Assembly: GCA_016584495.1 (NCBI GenBank)
Contig: WAID01000013.1
Location: 62,001 to 126,000 of the forward strand
DNA from: Celoporthe dispersa
Taxonomy: Eukaryota; Ascomycota; Sordariomycetes; Diaporthales; Cryphonectriaceae
Length of the DNA stretch: 64,000 nt
Reading direction: 5' to 3'
Shown here: positions 34,984 to 44,395 of the stretch, piece by piece
How the letters are laid out: the number at the start of each line of letters is the position of its first letter
How positions within the stretch are numbered: position 1 is the stretch's first letter
Program-made: the position numbers and the translations under genes
Notes under the pieces: model-generated
What the model was told of the DNA's origin: nothing
Seen by the model: only the letters and a program-made list of their open reading frames with translations
The model's database searches: none

Positions 34984-36397
34984 TTAGACTGGCAAAACAA
35001 CCTTGACACCCATGTACTCTCTTTCATTCATCAGCTTGCCGTCAATGATTTTCTGGTCGGCACCAATGCGGTTGCGCTCGGTGTCTGTGGGATCGGTGGC
35101 TGTGGCTATCTGGATCTCACGCCATTCACGGTTGCTGGGTACGAGTTTGCCGTCGGACGTGAGCTCCTTGAAGCCCTTGTAAACTCCTTGATCCTCAACA
35201 CAGCCCTCACGCTGGATGAGGGGGGAAGCTACGCAAGAGGGATTTCCTATTAGCAAACAGGTGGCAGACGATACTCTCCATCCTAAGGTGTGAATTGGCT
35301 TACCGGAAGCGGGCTCCATGCGCAGATCGCCAACGGAGCTGTTGAAAAGAACTAGAGATAGCCGTTCCGAGTTGAGCTGGTCTGCTGGTGGTGAGAATAC
35401 GCGGTGGCGTGTGGCCTTGAAGTGGCCACCCGAAACAATCTCAAGCGTGTCGCCGATGTTGACAACAAGAGCGCCAGGCTTGTAAGGCACGTAGTGCCAC
35501 TGCTCGTCCTGGCCCCAGATCTGGAGACATGAGATGGGTACAGAGAACAGCAGCGTGGTCAGGCCGAAGTCCGTGTGCCCGTGCATCCGGAGACCCTTGG
35601 AAGCCTCCCGGGTTTGTTGACCGACAGGTCGGAAGAGCGCATGGCGAAAGTAGCCCTCACCGGTGGGGCTGCCGTGGGATTGGACGTTCTCCCAAAGGTA
35701 GTCGTCAGGGAGCTCCAGGACACGCGAAAATAGGGTCAAGAGCCGTCGGTTGACAGACTGGGTGAGGTAATTGCAAAAATCCTCAATCTCGTCCATGAAG
35801 GGATGCAGGCAAGTGGGGATGCGGCTACGATCTGCCCACTCACGTGGGTACCAGTTGAACTGTTCGATGCCGTCGGCCAAGCCTCGCGAACGCTGAAGAG
35901 GTAGCCAGTCAGCATGGCGGCGCTGTCAATAACGAGTGTGATGTAGTGCACCTTACCTTGAAACCATAAGGATGCTTGTATCCGGACCACCTCCCAGTGT
36001 CGGGATCAAAAGAAGGCGCTCCTTGTCCTCCTCTGTGATATGGTCGTAAAGGTACTGAGCTAGGGCGAATTGGCGATGGAGCTGAGAGATCATTAGCAGC
36101 GACATCAGAGACGCTGTTTACTATCATTGCCTATGCTTCTCTCGCCCTCACCTGCTCAATAGAGACACCATAGTTCTCGATAAAGAGGAATCCATCGTCA
36201 CGAATGGCCCGTTTGACCTGCTGGACGAGACTGTCTACAACAGCTGTGTCATCGGAATCGAGCAATGACAAGTCAATTGACGTCAGCTCGGCAAAATTAT
36301 GCTTCTCCCGAGTAATAGGCGGGATCCTCCAGGCCGGCACGAAAGGCTTGCCAGGAATGTCGGCTGCAGGCGGGTTGAATGGAGCGGCAGGGGCCAT
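34984..36397 (-). CDS. 2-oxoglutarate/Fe(II) dioxygenase (frameshift in exon 2)
   Basis: Exons 36397-36152, 36081-35957, 35892-35304 and 35228-34984 (401 aa once the frame is corrected). This is an isopenicillin-N-synthase-type oxygenase. The N-terminal DIOX_N part includes IRDDGFLFIENYG. The Fe(II) triad is H230/D232 (MHGHTDFG) and H287 (ATRHRV), and 2-oxoglutarate is bound by R301-x-S303 (RLSLVLF). It would hydroxylate or desaturate a small substrate. Exon 2 is 125 nt: LHRQFALAQYLYDHITEEDK is in one frame and FDPDTGRWSGYKHPYGFK in another. Adding one base at the A4 run 36008-36011 (T4 on the coding strand) makes 126 nt and restores phase with both neighbouring exons. The gene is divergent from ridA-like 37249 and follows the C2H2 regulator. 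Confidence 0.85.
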
Positions 36398-36803
36398 GAT
36401 GGTTTTGTGCGTGAGAGTTTTCTACCTAAACCAGGGATGTTCAGGCAGGCTACACTTTATTTGAATTGTATAGTTGGTTGGTTCTCTTTAACTGTCGTTG
36501 GAATCAGTGAAGCTGGTGAGCGCCATATATATTTTTGAGGGCTTGATGATCAGACTCGGCAAATACAAATCGGGATCATAGTAGTGTCGTGTGGCGGAGC
36601 AACCTTGAATGAGCGCTGTCGTCTGACGGAGAGTTCTGGACAACAAGGAGGTCCGCCAATGCTCTCCTCCATATTCATCATACCATCTGTAGCTTCTCTA
36701 GGATGATCAAGATCTCCAATCTGCTGATGTGAGACTCCTCACGTTCGCACCGTCAATCAACATTGCTCCACCCTCTCCAACTACTTCCTCATGGCGTCCC
36801 TCT

Positions 36804-36874
36804 GCTCCTCCGCAGCTTCACAATGACACCGCACTTATTCAGCCTCGCGCCCTGCTCCTCCCGAGAGCTCCTCC
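36804..36874. promoter_or_regulatory. Three GCTCCTCC half-site repeats
   Basis: Direct copies of GCTCCTCC start at 36804, 36854 and 36867; the last reads GAGAGCTCCTCC and is close to half of the adjacent palindrome. On the other strand each contains GGAGGAGC, compatible with the GNGGAG site expected for the neighbouring Adr1-like fingers. Confidence 0.5.
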
Positions 36875-36944
36875 ATCAAGGGGGCAGTGATCAGATCGTT
36901 TGTCTAATAAGTGTCTTCGGCCCAAGTTTAGAGGCTCCCGCGGT

Positions 36945-36964
36945 GTGGGAGGAGCTCCTCCCAC
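36945..36964. promoter_or_regulatory. Perfect 20-bp palindrome, candidate operator
   Basis: GTGGGAGGAGCTCCTCCCAC is identical to its reverse complement. Its core GGAGGAGCTCCTCC recurs at 39749-39762 in the other divergent promoter of the same cluster. It lies 548 bp upstream of the dioxygenase ATG and 285 bp upstream of the RidA ATG. Confidence 0.75.
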
Positions 36965-37248
36965 CTAATGACAAGGATCACTGTTCGTTTGCCACCGGGC
37001 CAGTGGGTCCTCCTCCGCCTGATAGAGCTCCTCACTCTGCATGCTTGCACGGAGCACAATCTCTTGCTCCATAAACCCCTGATTATAATTCGAAGGGATA
37101 AAAGGACATGGAATCTGTTCAAGTCGGCTTACATTCGTCAGCAAATTCATCATATACATGGTATACATTTCTCAGTTGGGACCTTTGCACCATTAACGCA
37201 CGCCAATCCGCACCCCACCCCCTCCTTTCCTACCGCGACCCCTGAAAG

Positions 37249-37722
37249 ATGTCTCGCGAGCTCATTTCAAGCGAGAAGTTCCCTCCCAAGCCGCACAACT
37301 GTATGAGATTGCAACAAAACCCTCAGGTTGATTACCCTTACAGACCTTGTGCTAACCTTTGTTCTAGGCCCTGCGGTCAAGGTTCCCGGGCTTGTCTTCT
37401 GTGCTGGCCAAACAGCTACTGGAGAGATCAAGCAGGCTACAGTCAGTTCCGTCAACCAGGGTCACATGTGTATGCATTGCTAACAGTTGGGTCAAAGCGT
37501 ACCGCCTTGCAAAATCTAAAGGAGGTCCTGGAGCTTGCAGGATCGAGTCTAGACAAGGTGGTAAAGTACAATATATACTTGGCGGATATGAAGGACTTTG
37601 CCCTTATGAATGAAGCATATATAGACTTCCTGCCTAAGCCCATGCCATCTCGATCATGCCTTCAGGCAGTTCCACCAGGGAACGGCACCGTCATTGAAAT
37701 CGAGTGCATTGCACAGGCATAG
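37249..37722 (+). CDS. RidA/YjgF/UK114-family enamine-imine deaminase
   Basis: Exons 37249-37300, 37368-37441 and 37498-37722 give 116 aa. Intron 2 is 56 bp with GCTAAC fourteen bases before its AAAG acceptor; the nearer CAG would break the frame. Family signatures are VPGLVFCAGQTATGEIKQAT, LQNLKEVLELAGSSLDKVVK, YLADMKDFALMNEAYIDFL and the active-site Arg in PSRSC, ending VIEIECIAQA. RidA proteins form trimers and hydrolyse reactive enamines/imines released by PLP enzymes or ring-opening reactions. Its place in a divergent pair with an oxygenase and near an aldolase and a flavin monooxygenase suggests a pathway-specific role on an unstable nitrogenous intermediate, as RutC was first proposed to have in pyrimidine breakdown. 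The substrate is unknown. Confidence 0.88.
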   Translation: MSRELISSEKFPPKPHNCMRLQQNPQVDYPYRPCANLCSRPCGQGSRACLLCWPNSYWRDQAGYSQFRQPGSHVYALLTVGSKRTALQNLKEVLELAGSSLDKVVKYNIYLADMKDFALMNEAYIDFLPKPMPSRSCLQAVPPGNGTVIEIECIAQA

Positions 37723-38604
37723 ATGCTGAGTAGTTGCAGAGTATTATACCGGCTTCAAATAAGAGCCAAAAAGTCACCACCGTGTGTTCCATGTTCTCGA
37801 GAGATTTGAATGATGATATATTATCGTCTGCAATCGTGTGTTGCTAAGATTGCCACGCCGCCTTAAGCCAGCAATCCCTGTCTATTCTGTCGCAACACCT
37901 ATCATGATGGTACCAAAATCATCTTCCTTGTATTTGTCCCCATCTTCTGGCGAGATTATGCCCTCGCTCACCCTGTAATCATCTGCCCAAGCAGGTTTCC
38001 CTAATCATATTCAGCAACATGAAAGGAAGGCACGTTGACATCATAATAGTAGTAATGTTATTTACCAATTGTCATCTGTATGCAAGCCTTCACTGTATTT
38101 TGGGGTGTATAGCTCACTTTGTGCCGGTGCAAAAAAAATTCTTGTCCGGGAGCAAAGGTCGTTTGTATTTGACAATTTCTTTGCAAGTGACCTTTCGCAG
38201 CCGCGTTACCAGAACATTTCTTTGTATCCAAGGACCATATGTTTTGGTTACGTTGTCATCAGGATGACGGCGAATCCCGGGAGGCTTCAGCTACTAGGTA
38301 ATAATTAATCAACACCTGTAGGGCGCAGGCTGTAGCCCTGCTGACTCTACGGGTGGACAAGCGGTGACGCGACTCATCCGCTACGCTCCCTCCATCGGTA
38401 CTTACTTACCAATTGGAAGGGGTAAGTCATAGATCTATGTTGAGTAGTACGTCATCCCGGGAACACTCTTCAGTAATCGGCAAATGCCTCTCTCGATCAT
38501 GCTTCTAGACTGGCTATAACACGTGCAGTAGTTGCAAATATCCATGGACCCCCGAACTGGTACATCTCACTGGAAGTGTGTCTTTCCCCTCTCTCGCCCC
38601 GCTA
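37723..38604. other. Convergent 3' spacer
   Basis: Lies between RidA (+) and the aldolase (-). Short ORFs only, with no motif and no repeat seen. Confidence 0.4.
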
Positions 38605-39420
38605 TCAGGACTTGGCCAAGTTAATTTCAGATATGTACCAGTTTTGTATCGCCTTCGTGTCGCCAGTTATTGCCACGGTATCGAAAGTTTCGCGAACATT
38701 CTTGGCCACGGTGCCGTTGTTTACCATTCGTCCAACCCACTTGCCGTGCTTCCGTCCTGCGGCCACGATCTTATCCAGCGCGGCGACAAATTCCGGTTCG
38801 TCGCCCCTGGCAGGGGTGTAGCCGAGTAGAGACTGAGCGAGGTCGTTGGGACCAATGAAAACCATGTCCACTCCCGGTACGGCGCAGATAGCCTCAACAT
38901 TCTCCACGCCGGCGCGCGTCTCGATCTGGATCATGGTCACCAGGGTCTCGTTGGCGACCTTCATGTATTCGGGCGTTGTGAGACCGTATCCAATTGCGGG
39001 AAAGGCGGAACCCTGGCCACGCACGCCTTGTGGTGGGAATTTGGAGGACGCCACGATCTGTGCCGCCTCCTCAGCGGTGTTGATCTGTGGCACCATAATA
39101 CCGTGGGCGCCGGTATCGAGCGCGCGCTTGATGATGTCGTGGGCAGGTCCACGGATGCGAATAATTGGCGATACTCCAAGGGCCGAGATTGCGGCTACGG
39201 AGTTATGCATTGCCTCGTCTCCGATGTGGCCATGCTCGCAGTCTATGATGACCCCGTCGAAACCACACAGGGAGACAATCTGGGCCTGACGTACTGAGGG
39301 AATGGCCAAGAAGGTCATGAGTGGATACTGTCCAGTTTTCAGGCCATTGAGTAACTTTAGACGAGAGTTTTGAACCTGTGTCGTCTGGGCGGTGGGATAT
39401 TGTGGCGTCGGTGCTGACAT
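38605..39420 (-). CDS. HpcH/HpaI-family class II aldolase
   Basis: Single exon, 271 aa, ATG at 39420. A TIM-barrel aldolase of the HpaI/GarL/RhmA type. Diagnostic stretches are FDGVIIDCEHGHIGDEAMHN, where the Glu-His pair lies at the catalytic loop, PIIRIRG, DTGAHGIMVPQINTAEEA, RGQGS, MIQIETRAGVENVEAI and VDMVFIGPNDLAQSL, with metal-binding Glu (QIETRAG) and Asp (GPNDLAQ). These enzymes split 4-hydroxy-2-oxo acids into pyruvate (or glyoxylate) and an aldehyde, with Mg/Mn/Co. The length matches the family. It is divergent from the MFS transporter, with the second copy of the palindrome in the shared promoter. In the cluster it could carry out the final carbon-carbon cleavage of a ring-opened product; that role is inferred. 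Confidence 0.9.
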   Translation of the reverse strand: MSAPTPQYPTAQTTQVQNSRLKLLNGLKTGQYPLMTFLAIPSVRQAQIVSLCGFDGVIIDCEHGHIGDEAMHNSVAAISALGVSPIIRIRGPAHDIIKRALDTGAHGIMVPQINTAEEAAQIVASSKFPPQGVRGQGSAFPAIGYGLTTPEYMKVANETLVTMIQIETRAGVENVEAICAVPGVDMVFIGPNDLAQSLLGYTPARGDEPEFVAALDKIVAAGRKHGKWVGRMVNNGTVAKNVRETFDTVAITGDTKAIQNWYISEINLAKS

Positions 39421-40020
39421 CTTGCTGTTTCTTTAGGGATACTAGTTGCAAAGGGTGGCTGAGGAGAGAATGGATGTGGCTGGGAAAAGGCCAGTTTGAG
39501 TTGTCTGAATTCGGCCGACATTCTAGACATGCAGCGCAGCTTGCCAGTGTTCTCTCATTTATCTATCTAGATAGAGCTTCATGACGGGGCTACATTCGAG
39601 AATATGGTCATTATGGGCATCAACTACTACAACACGCCCCAGGGAGGAGCACCGTCAGGGCCACCTTACAAAATGACCAATACAAATCACCTGGTACCTT
39701 AAACTAGCGTCGTTAGCCACAGCCGGCAACTTTATTGGGATTAGGCCAGGAGGAGCTCCTCCCAGCCCGTCTACACCCATGCGCTTATCTATCAAGTGGC
39801 TCTATCTTAGTTACGGCTGTGAATCTGACAGCTCCACCGCAGGTCCCTTAGTATCTAGCCTTATGCCCAGTGACATGGTCCAAAGACAAGACTTGTAATG
39901 TAATCCGAGGACCAAGTTGCTTACCAGGCTGTCAAATCTTCAAAAGTCTGGCTTGTCCACGCATCCTGGTCGGCCCCTGTCTCGCTCCAGCTTACACGAG
40001 GAAAGACAACACCTCTGTTC
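39421..40020. promoter_or_regulatory. Divergent promoter, aldolase<->MFS
   Basis: A 600-bp region between two diverging starts. It holds the 14-bp palindrome at 39749-39762 and an additional single site GGGAGGAGC at 39642-39650. No coding sequence is supported. Confidence 0.55.
39749..39762. promoter_or_regulatory. 14-bp palindrome, second operator copy
   Basis: GGAGGAGCTCCTCC, identical to the core at 36948-36961; both are followed by CA. It is 329 bp upstream of the aldolase ATG and 259 bp upstream of the MFS ATG. Two identical 14-mers 2.8 kb apart, both inside divergent promoters of one cluster, are unlikely by chance. Confidence 0.7.
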
Positions 40021-41850
40021 ATGAGCAGTATTCCTACCGCAACGATGAATATCGACAAGAAGCCAATGCCTTGTGGCAATGAGGACAAGATGTCAGTTCG
40101 TGAAGGCCAATATGACGATGACAATACAGCCGGCAAGGTCAAACCCGAGTCGCTACGCGATCTCGAGAACGAGGAAATTGCAATCCGTATAAAGAAACTC
40201 GTGCGCAAGATGGACCTCTTCAGTCAGTATCACTTTTTTTGTCCTATACCCTCAATATCGCATTGCAAGAATATCAGGTCTATTGTGGGGACTTCATCAG
40301 ATCTGACACCCCGTGTCAAGTCAATTACACCCTCAAATTCTATGCTAATCGTAATTTTGTCTTCTAAAGTCCTCCCACCGATCGGCATACTGTACATTCT
40401 AAACTACATCGACCGCCAAAACCTCTCGGCAGCTAAGCTCCAAGGGATCATGGAGGATCTCAATATGACGACTCAACAATTTGCCACGGCCGTATCCATC
40501 TTGTTCGTTGGTTATTTGCCATTCCAAATTCCTAGCAATCTTCTAATCACGAAAATCGCGCGGCCGGGTATGTACATCTGTCTCGCCGTGGTCATTTGGG
40601 GAGCAATTTCGGCTGCTACGTCGACGGTCAAGACCTACAGTCAACTCCTTGCAGTGCGCGCCGTTCTTGGAATCGTCGAAGCTGTCTTCTTTCCCGGAGC
40701 AGTGTACTACCTGTCAGCATGGTACACTAAACACGAACTTGGCAAACGCCTGGCTGGACTTTACATTGCTCAGCAAGTGGGTAATGCCTTTGGTGACCTC
40801 TTTGCTGCCGCCATCTTACAACTAGATGGAAAGCATGGCATCTCTGGCTGGCAGTAAGTCTTTTCAACATTTATCACTTGTATCTGAGCCTTCTTTAGAG
40901 TGTTAGTCCTGCCTTAAGTACTTAAGTTTGTGTTAAGGCGGTCACTTTGATATTCATGTTTTCAAAGCGGCTAGAAGCTTTTCTAACGAGTACACAGGTG
41001 GCTGTTTATAATCGAAGGCAGCGCTACCGTCGGCATTGGTGCTATTTGTGCCTGTATCATGCCAGAGTTCCCTCACAATAGTCGAATGCTTTCGCAGGAA
41101 GAACGAGACCTCGCAGTCTGGCGGATGGAGTCTGAAGCCGGAGCAGCTGAGGGTAAAGAGAAAGAAAGCCTCCTAAAAGGCTTTTTGGATGCTCTGTCCG
41201 ATCCAAAGATGCTGCTTCTCATCTTTTGCAACATGATGTCCCAGGCACAGGGCTCAATAGCTAACTACTTCCCGACGCTTGTCGATTCTCTTGGCTACTC
41301 AAGCACCGTCAGCCTCCTCCTCACCGCTCCTCCATATATTCTTGCCGGTTTCATCTATTACGGAATTACCTACTACTCTGATCGCAAGAACACTGTCTAT
41401 CCAATCATCATTGGATGCATTTCGATCGCCATGCTAATGTATATCATTCCCATGACAACTGAGAACGTGGGTGCGCGATACTTCAGCATGATGGTCTTGC
41501 CCTTCTCTTCTGTTGGCCCACAGATTCTCATGTACAAGACGATCAATCTTCATCTAGCTCGGCCTATCTCGAAGCGTGCTGCAGCATCAGCTCTAGTCAA
41601 CGCCATTGGTGGAACGTCAAACATCTGGGCGTCCTACTTGTACTATTCGGCACCACGGTTTTACGCAGCCTTTGGGACCTTGATGGGCTGCGCAGCCTTG
41701 TTCGCACTAACTATTACTGTTTATCGCTGGCTTGTCTTGCGCGATAACAAACGCTTGGATTCTGGCGACTCGGAGCAGATTGCGAAGGTTATCAAGAAAG
41801 GTGTGACGCAGGAAATGATCAATCTCGGGTGGCGTTACGAAATGTACTGA
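40021..41850 (+). CDS. MFS transporter, ACS (allantoate permease-like) type
   Basis: Exons 40021-40222, 40370-40853 and 40998-41850 give 512 aa; introns are 147 and 144 bp. A ~70-residue charged cytosolic N-terminus is followed by hydrophobic membrane segments in two blocks. LYILNYIDRQNLSAAKLQGI, VGYLPFQIPSNLL and FFPGAVYYLSAWYTKHELGKR are hallmarks of the anion:cation symporter branch (Dal5, Tna1, vitamin and amide carriers). It likely imports a small organic anion or N-containing acid by proton symport. It shares a promoter and the palindrome with the aldolase, so it is probably the uptake system of the cluster. An alternative start is Met at 40045; I kept the first ATG. The reading frame is intact throughout. 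Confidence 0.88.
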
Positions 41851-42654
41851 GCGCATGAATTTAATAAAAATTGACTGTTTCTTAAGATTCCAGAATCTAG
41901 CTGTAGCGCTCTCAGGATTAATAGGTTGCAAATGAACCGGCAAAATGATGAGGTTTTTCTGAGGTATTTACAACGCAGTCTAACCAAGATGAAACTTATA
42001 AAAATGACAATAAAGAACAAGAATAAAGAGAAGAATAAAAAAAGTTTGTGCCCATATACCTGGGGTTGTTCTGGCCACTGTGGAGAGTCTAGAGTGTCAA
42101 GCATTTGAATGGGTCCTGGACTCCAGAGTATCTCATGGGTTCAAGGAGATAAATGCTCGGACTTTTCTTTTTTTTTTTTTTTTTGGGGGGGGGGTCCTTA
42201 TACGCGGAAATTAAGCTCTAATTATCTTACTCCCTCCTTCAACAAACGAGGCAATTTTCTAAGTTCTATCCTAACCTTCAAACCAGGAAAGAATGCAGGT
42301 ACAGGGTCAAAAGATGCGCTAAGGATGTCTGGTTCGTTGACAGGTATGTTCATGCTGCTTCGTGACTTACAGTCAGCTTCCGTGGACACTCCGTGGCATT
42401 ATCTGATTGCGGTGCTCCGCAATGTCATACCGCCTAACGTCGGTGCGTATAACGTCGTCTAACGGCAGCAGCGAAATTCGGAAGATCCGCGGGATATCCG
42501 CAGGCTGCGACCTGGTATCCACAGCATGAAACTATAGACAACAATTATATAACTTGTAGAAGACGGCGCGGAGAGACTGATGATGTGTGACTCAAACCGA
42601 TACAAACTCAAATATCCTCGGCACACCTAGAAATACTGGGCAACACTTTTTGGA
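41851..42654. other. MFS-monooxygenase spacer
   Basis: Contains the T17G10 homopolymer (42168-42194) and an inverted repeat ATTGCGG-TGCT-CCGCAAT at 42406-42423. A direct repeat TAACGTCG follows it (two copies near 42436 and 42451). There is no GGAGGAGCTCCTCC copy. The last ~250 bp form the monooxygenase promoter. Confidence 0.5.
42168..42194. repeat. T17-G10 homopolymer junction
   Basis: Seventeen T followed directly by ten G, in non-coding sequence. Lengths of such runs are unreliable in most sequencing data. Confidence 0.9.
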
Positions 42655-44006
42655 ATGGCCGGTCCAAAAGTTCTTGTCATCGGCGGTGGTATCTCCGGCC
42701 CGGTCATCGCCCTTATTCTCAAAAAGAAAGGCTACGACCCCATCGTCTTTGAGAAGCACAGCATGCTGAACGAGGTCGGTGCCACGCTCAACCTGATGCC
42801 CAATGGCCTACGCGTACTCGGCCTTCCTCCGGTGGCGGTCGCCAACTGGATTTACGATACAGCACCAGGCCTGAAGGTGTTTCAGGAGTTGAAGGCTGAC
42901 GGTGGCCTTCTCGGACAATCAGACCTTCCCAGCTCGTACAGGCTAAAGTACGGTTACGAGGCCTGCGGAGTTTCGCGCACGGCGCTCAGCAGAAGGCTGA
43001 GTGAGCGTCTGCACGAGGAGAATATTGAGCTCCGCGAGCACTGGTGCTTGACTGGATTCTCCGAGGACGACTCCGAGGCCACGGCGTTCTTCTCCAACGG
43101 CGAGACGGCCTCAGGAGATTTCATCCTCGGTTGCGACGGTCTGCACTCTGGTACCCGCGCCGCTCTATTGCAGAACAAAGGACACGACCCGGAACATCCT
43201 CCGGCTACGTACACCGGCATGACCCAAACTGCGGGCATCGCACGCACACCCAAGCAGATTGCCTCGATGGGACCTGGACTTCGGAACTGGTACGGTAATG
43301 CTATACACTTCGTCTCTTACACCATTAGCGCCACCCACAGTTCCTGGGGCCTTACTAGGGCTGAGGGGGAGGGTACCAAGGAGTCGTGGCACCTCTACGA
43401 TGTGAGCGAGCGAGAGGTTGCGAAGAGAGACCTTTAGCATCGGCAGGGCCGGGAGGCGCGGCGCAGTTTGAGCCTTGTGTTCAGAAGATGATTTCCAGTG
43501 CGGAGAGGTTGGTAAAATTCGGTCTGTATGACCGCGATGAGCTCGCTCCGGAGCTTTGGTATGGTAGGCGTGTGGTTTTGGTCGGAGACGCCGCGCATCC
43601 AAGTACGTGACCTGATTAGCCTTGACTCATCTTCAAGCCATTGATTCTGTTCTCTATCATTTAACTAGTTACCCGTCCACTGACAATTACTGCTGCAGCG
43701 AGCCCGCATTTGGGTCAAGGCGCGAATCAAGCTTTGGAAGATTGCTACCGGCTAAGCAGCGCTTTGCCACATATTAGTACGGACGGGAAAATTGATACCC
43801 ATACCCTAGAGAAAACTTTTGTGGCATTTGCGCAAGAACGAGGACCACGTACAGCAGCCCTGGTTCGAGGAGCGAGGGAAAATGGCTGGGTTCGTGTTGT
43901 TAAAACTGGAGAGAAAGATTGTGAAGAGAGGGACCAACATATTGCTGAGACGTGGTCGGACCCGGCAAAGGTGGCTGCCAAATTCGAATTTCAAGTTCCA
44001 ACGTAG
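42655..44006 (+). CDS. Group A FAD-dependent monooxygenase (one frameshift)
   Basis: Two exons, 42655-43602 and 43699-44006, would give 418 aa with one base restored. Signatures: the N-terminal dinucleotide fold VLVIGGGISGPVIALILKKK, the DG motif GDFILGCDGLHSGTR, and the GD motif VVLVGDAAHPTSPHLGQGANQ, the last formed across the intron. These enzymes hydroxylate aromatic or heteroaromatic rings, or decarboxylate hydroxy-acids, with NAD(P)H and O2. The first frame stops at TAG after SEREVAKRD-L. The frame starting SAGPGGAAQFEPCVQKMISS continues the same protein, and one extra T at the T3 run 43433-43435 joins them. It lies next to the MFS gene on the same strand and may belong to the 32-44 kb cluster, although the shared palindrome is absent from its promoter. 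Confidence 0.85.
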
Positions 44007-44395
44007 TACCAACCAGACTATGACATTCGCGTCCCAGATATAGATATGTAGAAATTAGAAGCGGTGCAGCCCTGCACTAGAAGAGTAGCACCAGAGGTTA
44101 CTCAGCAAGCTCCCTATCAACTCAAGGAGGCCTGTGTAGAAGTAATGGTGGCAAAAGAAGGTCAAGAATTCACAAGAACAGAGCCAAGACCATGTTTGAA
44201 CACTTCCAGAGGGCTCCAAATCAAAGGAAACGAAATCAATTATCTCTTGGTGTTGTCTCAAGAAACTTCAAAAAGTGTGATCCGCTTATAACTGTACAAT
44301 GACCACAGGCCCACCTACACTCCTGTCCCAGTCTACCACACTGGCTACTACAACAAGATGGTTCTTGCTGAGTTTCATTGTTTCGATATGCTCTC
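44007..44395. other. Convergent 3' spacer
   Basis: Between the monooxygenase (+) and the RelA/SpoT gene (-). No supportable ORF. Confidence 0.4.

Larger units (their letters stand above)
36398..37248. promoter_or_regulatory. Divergent promoter, dioxygenase<->RidA
   Basis: An 851-bp region between two diverging start codons. It is unusually rich in CTCC words: GCTCCTCC occurs at 36804-36811, 36854-36861 and 36867-36874. A related GAGCTCCTCACT lies near 37025 and the long palindrome at 36945-36964. No coding sequence is supported. The clustering suggests a regulated, multi-site promoter. Confidence 0.6.
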
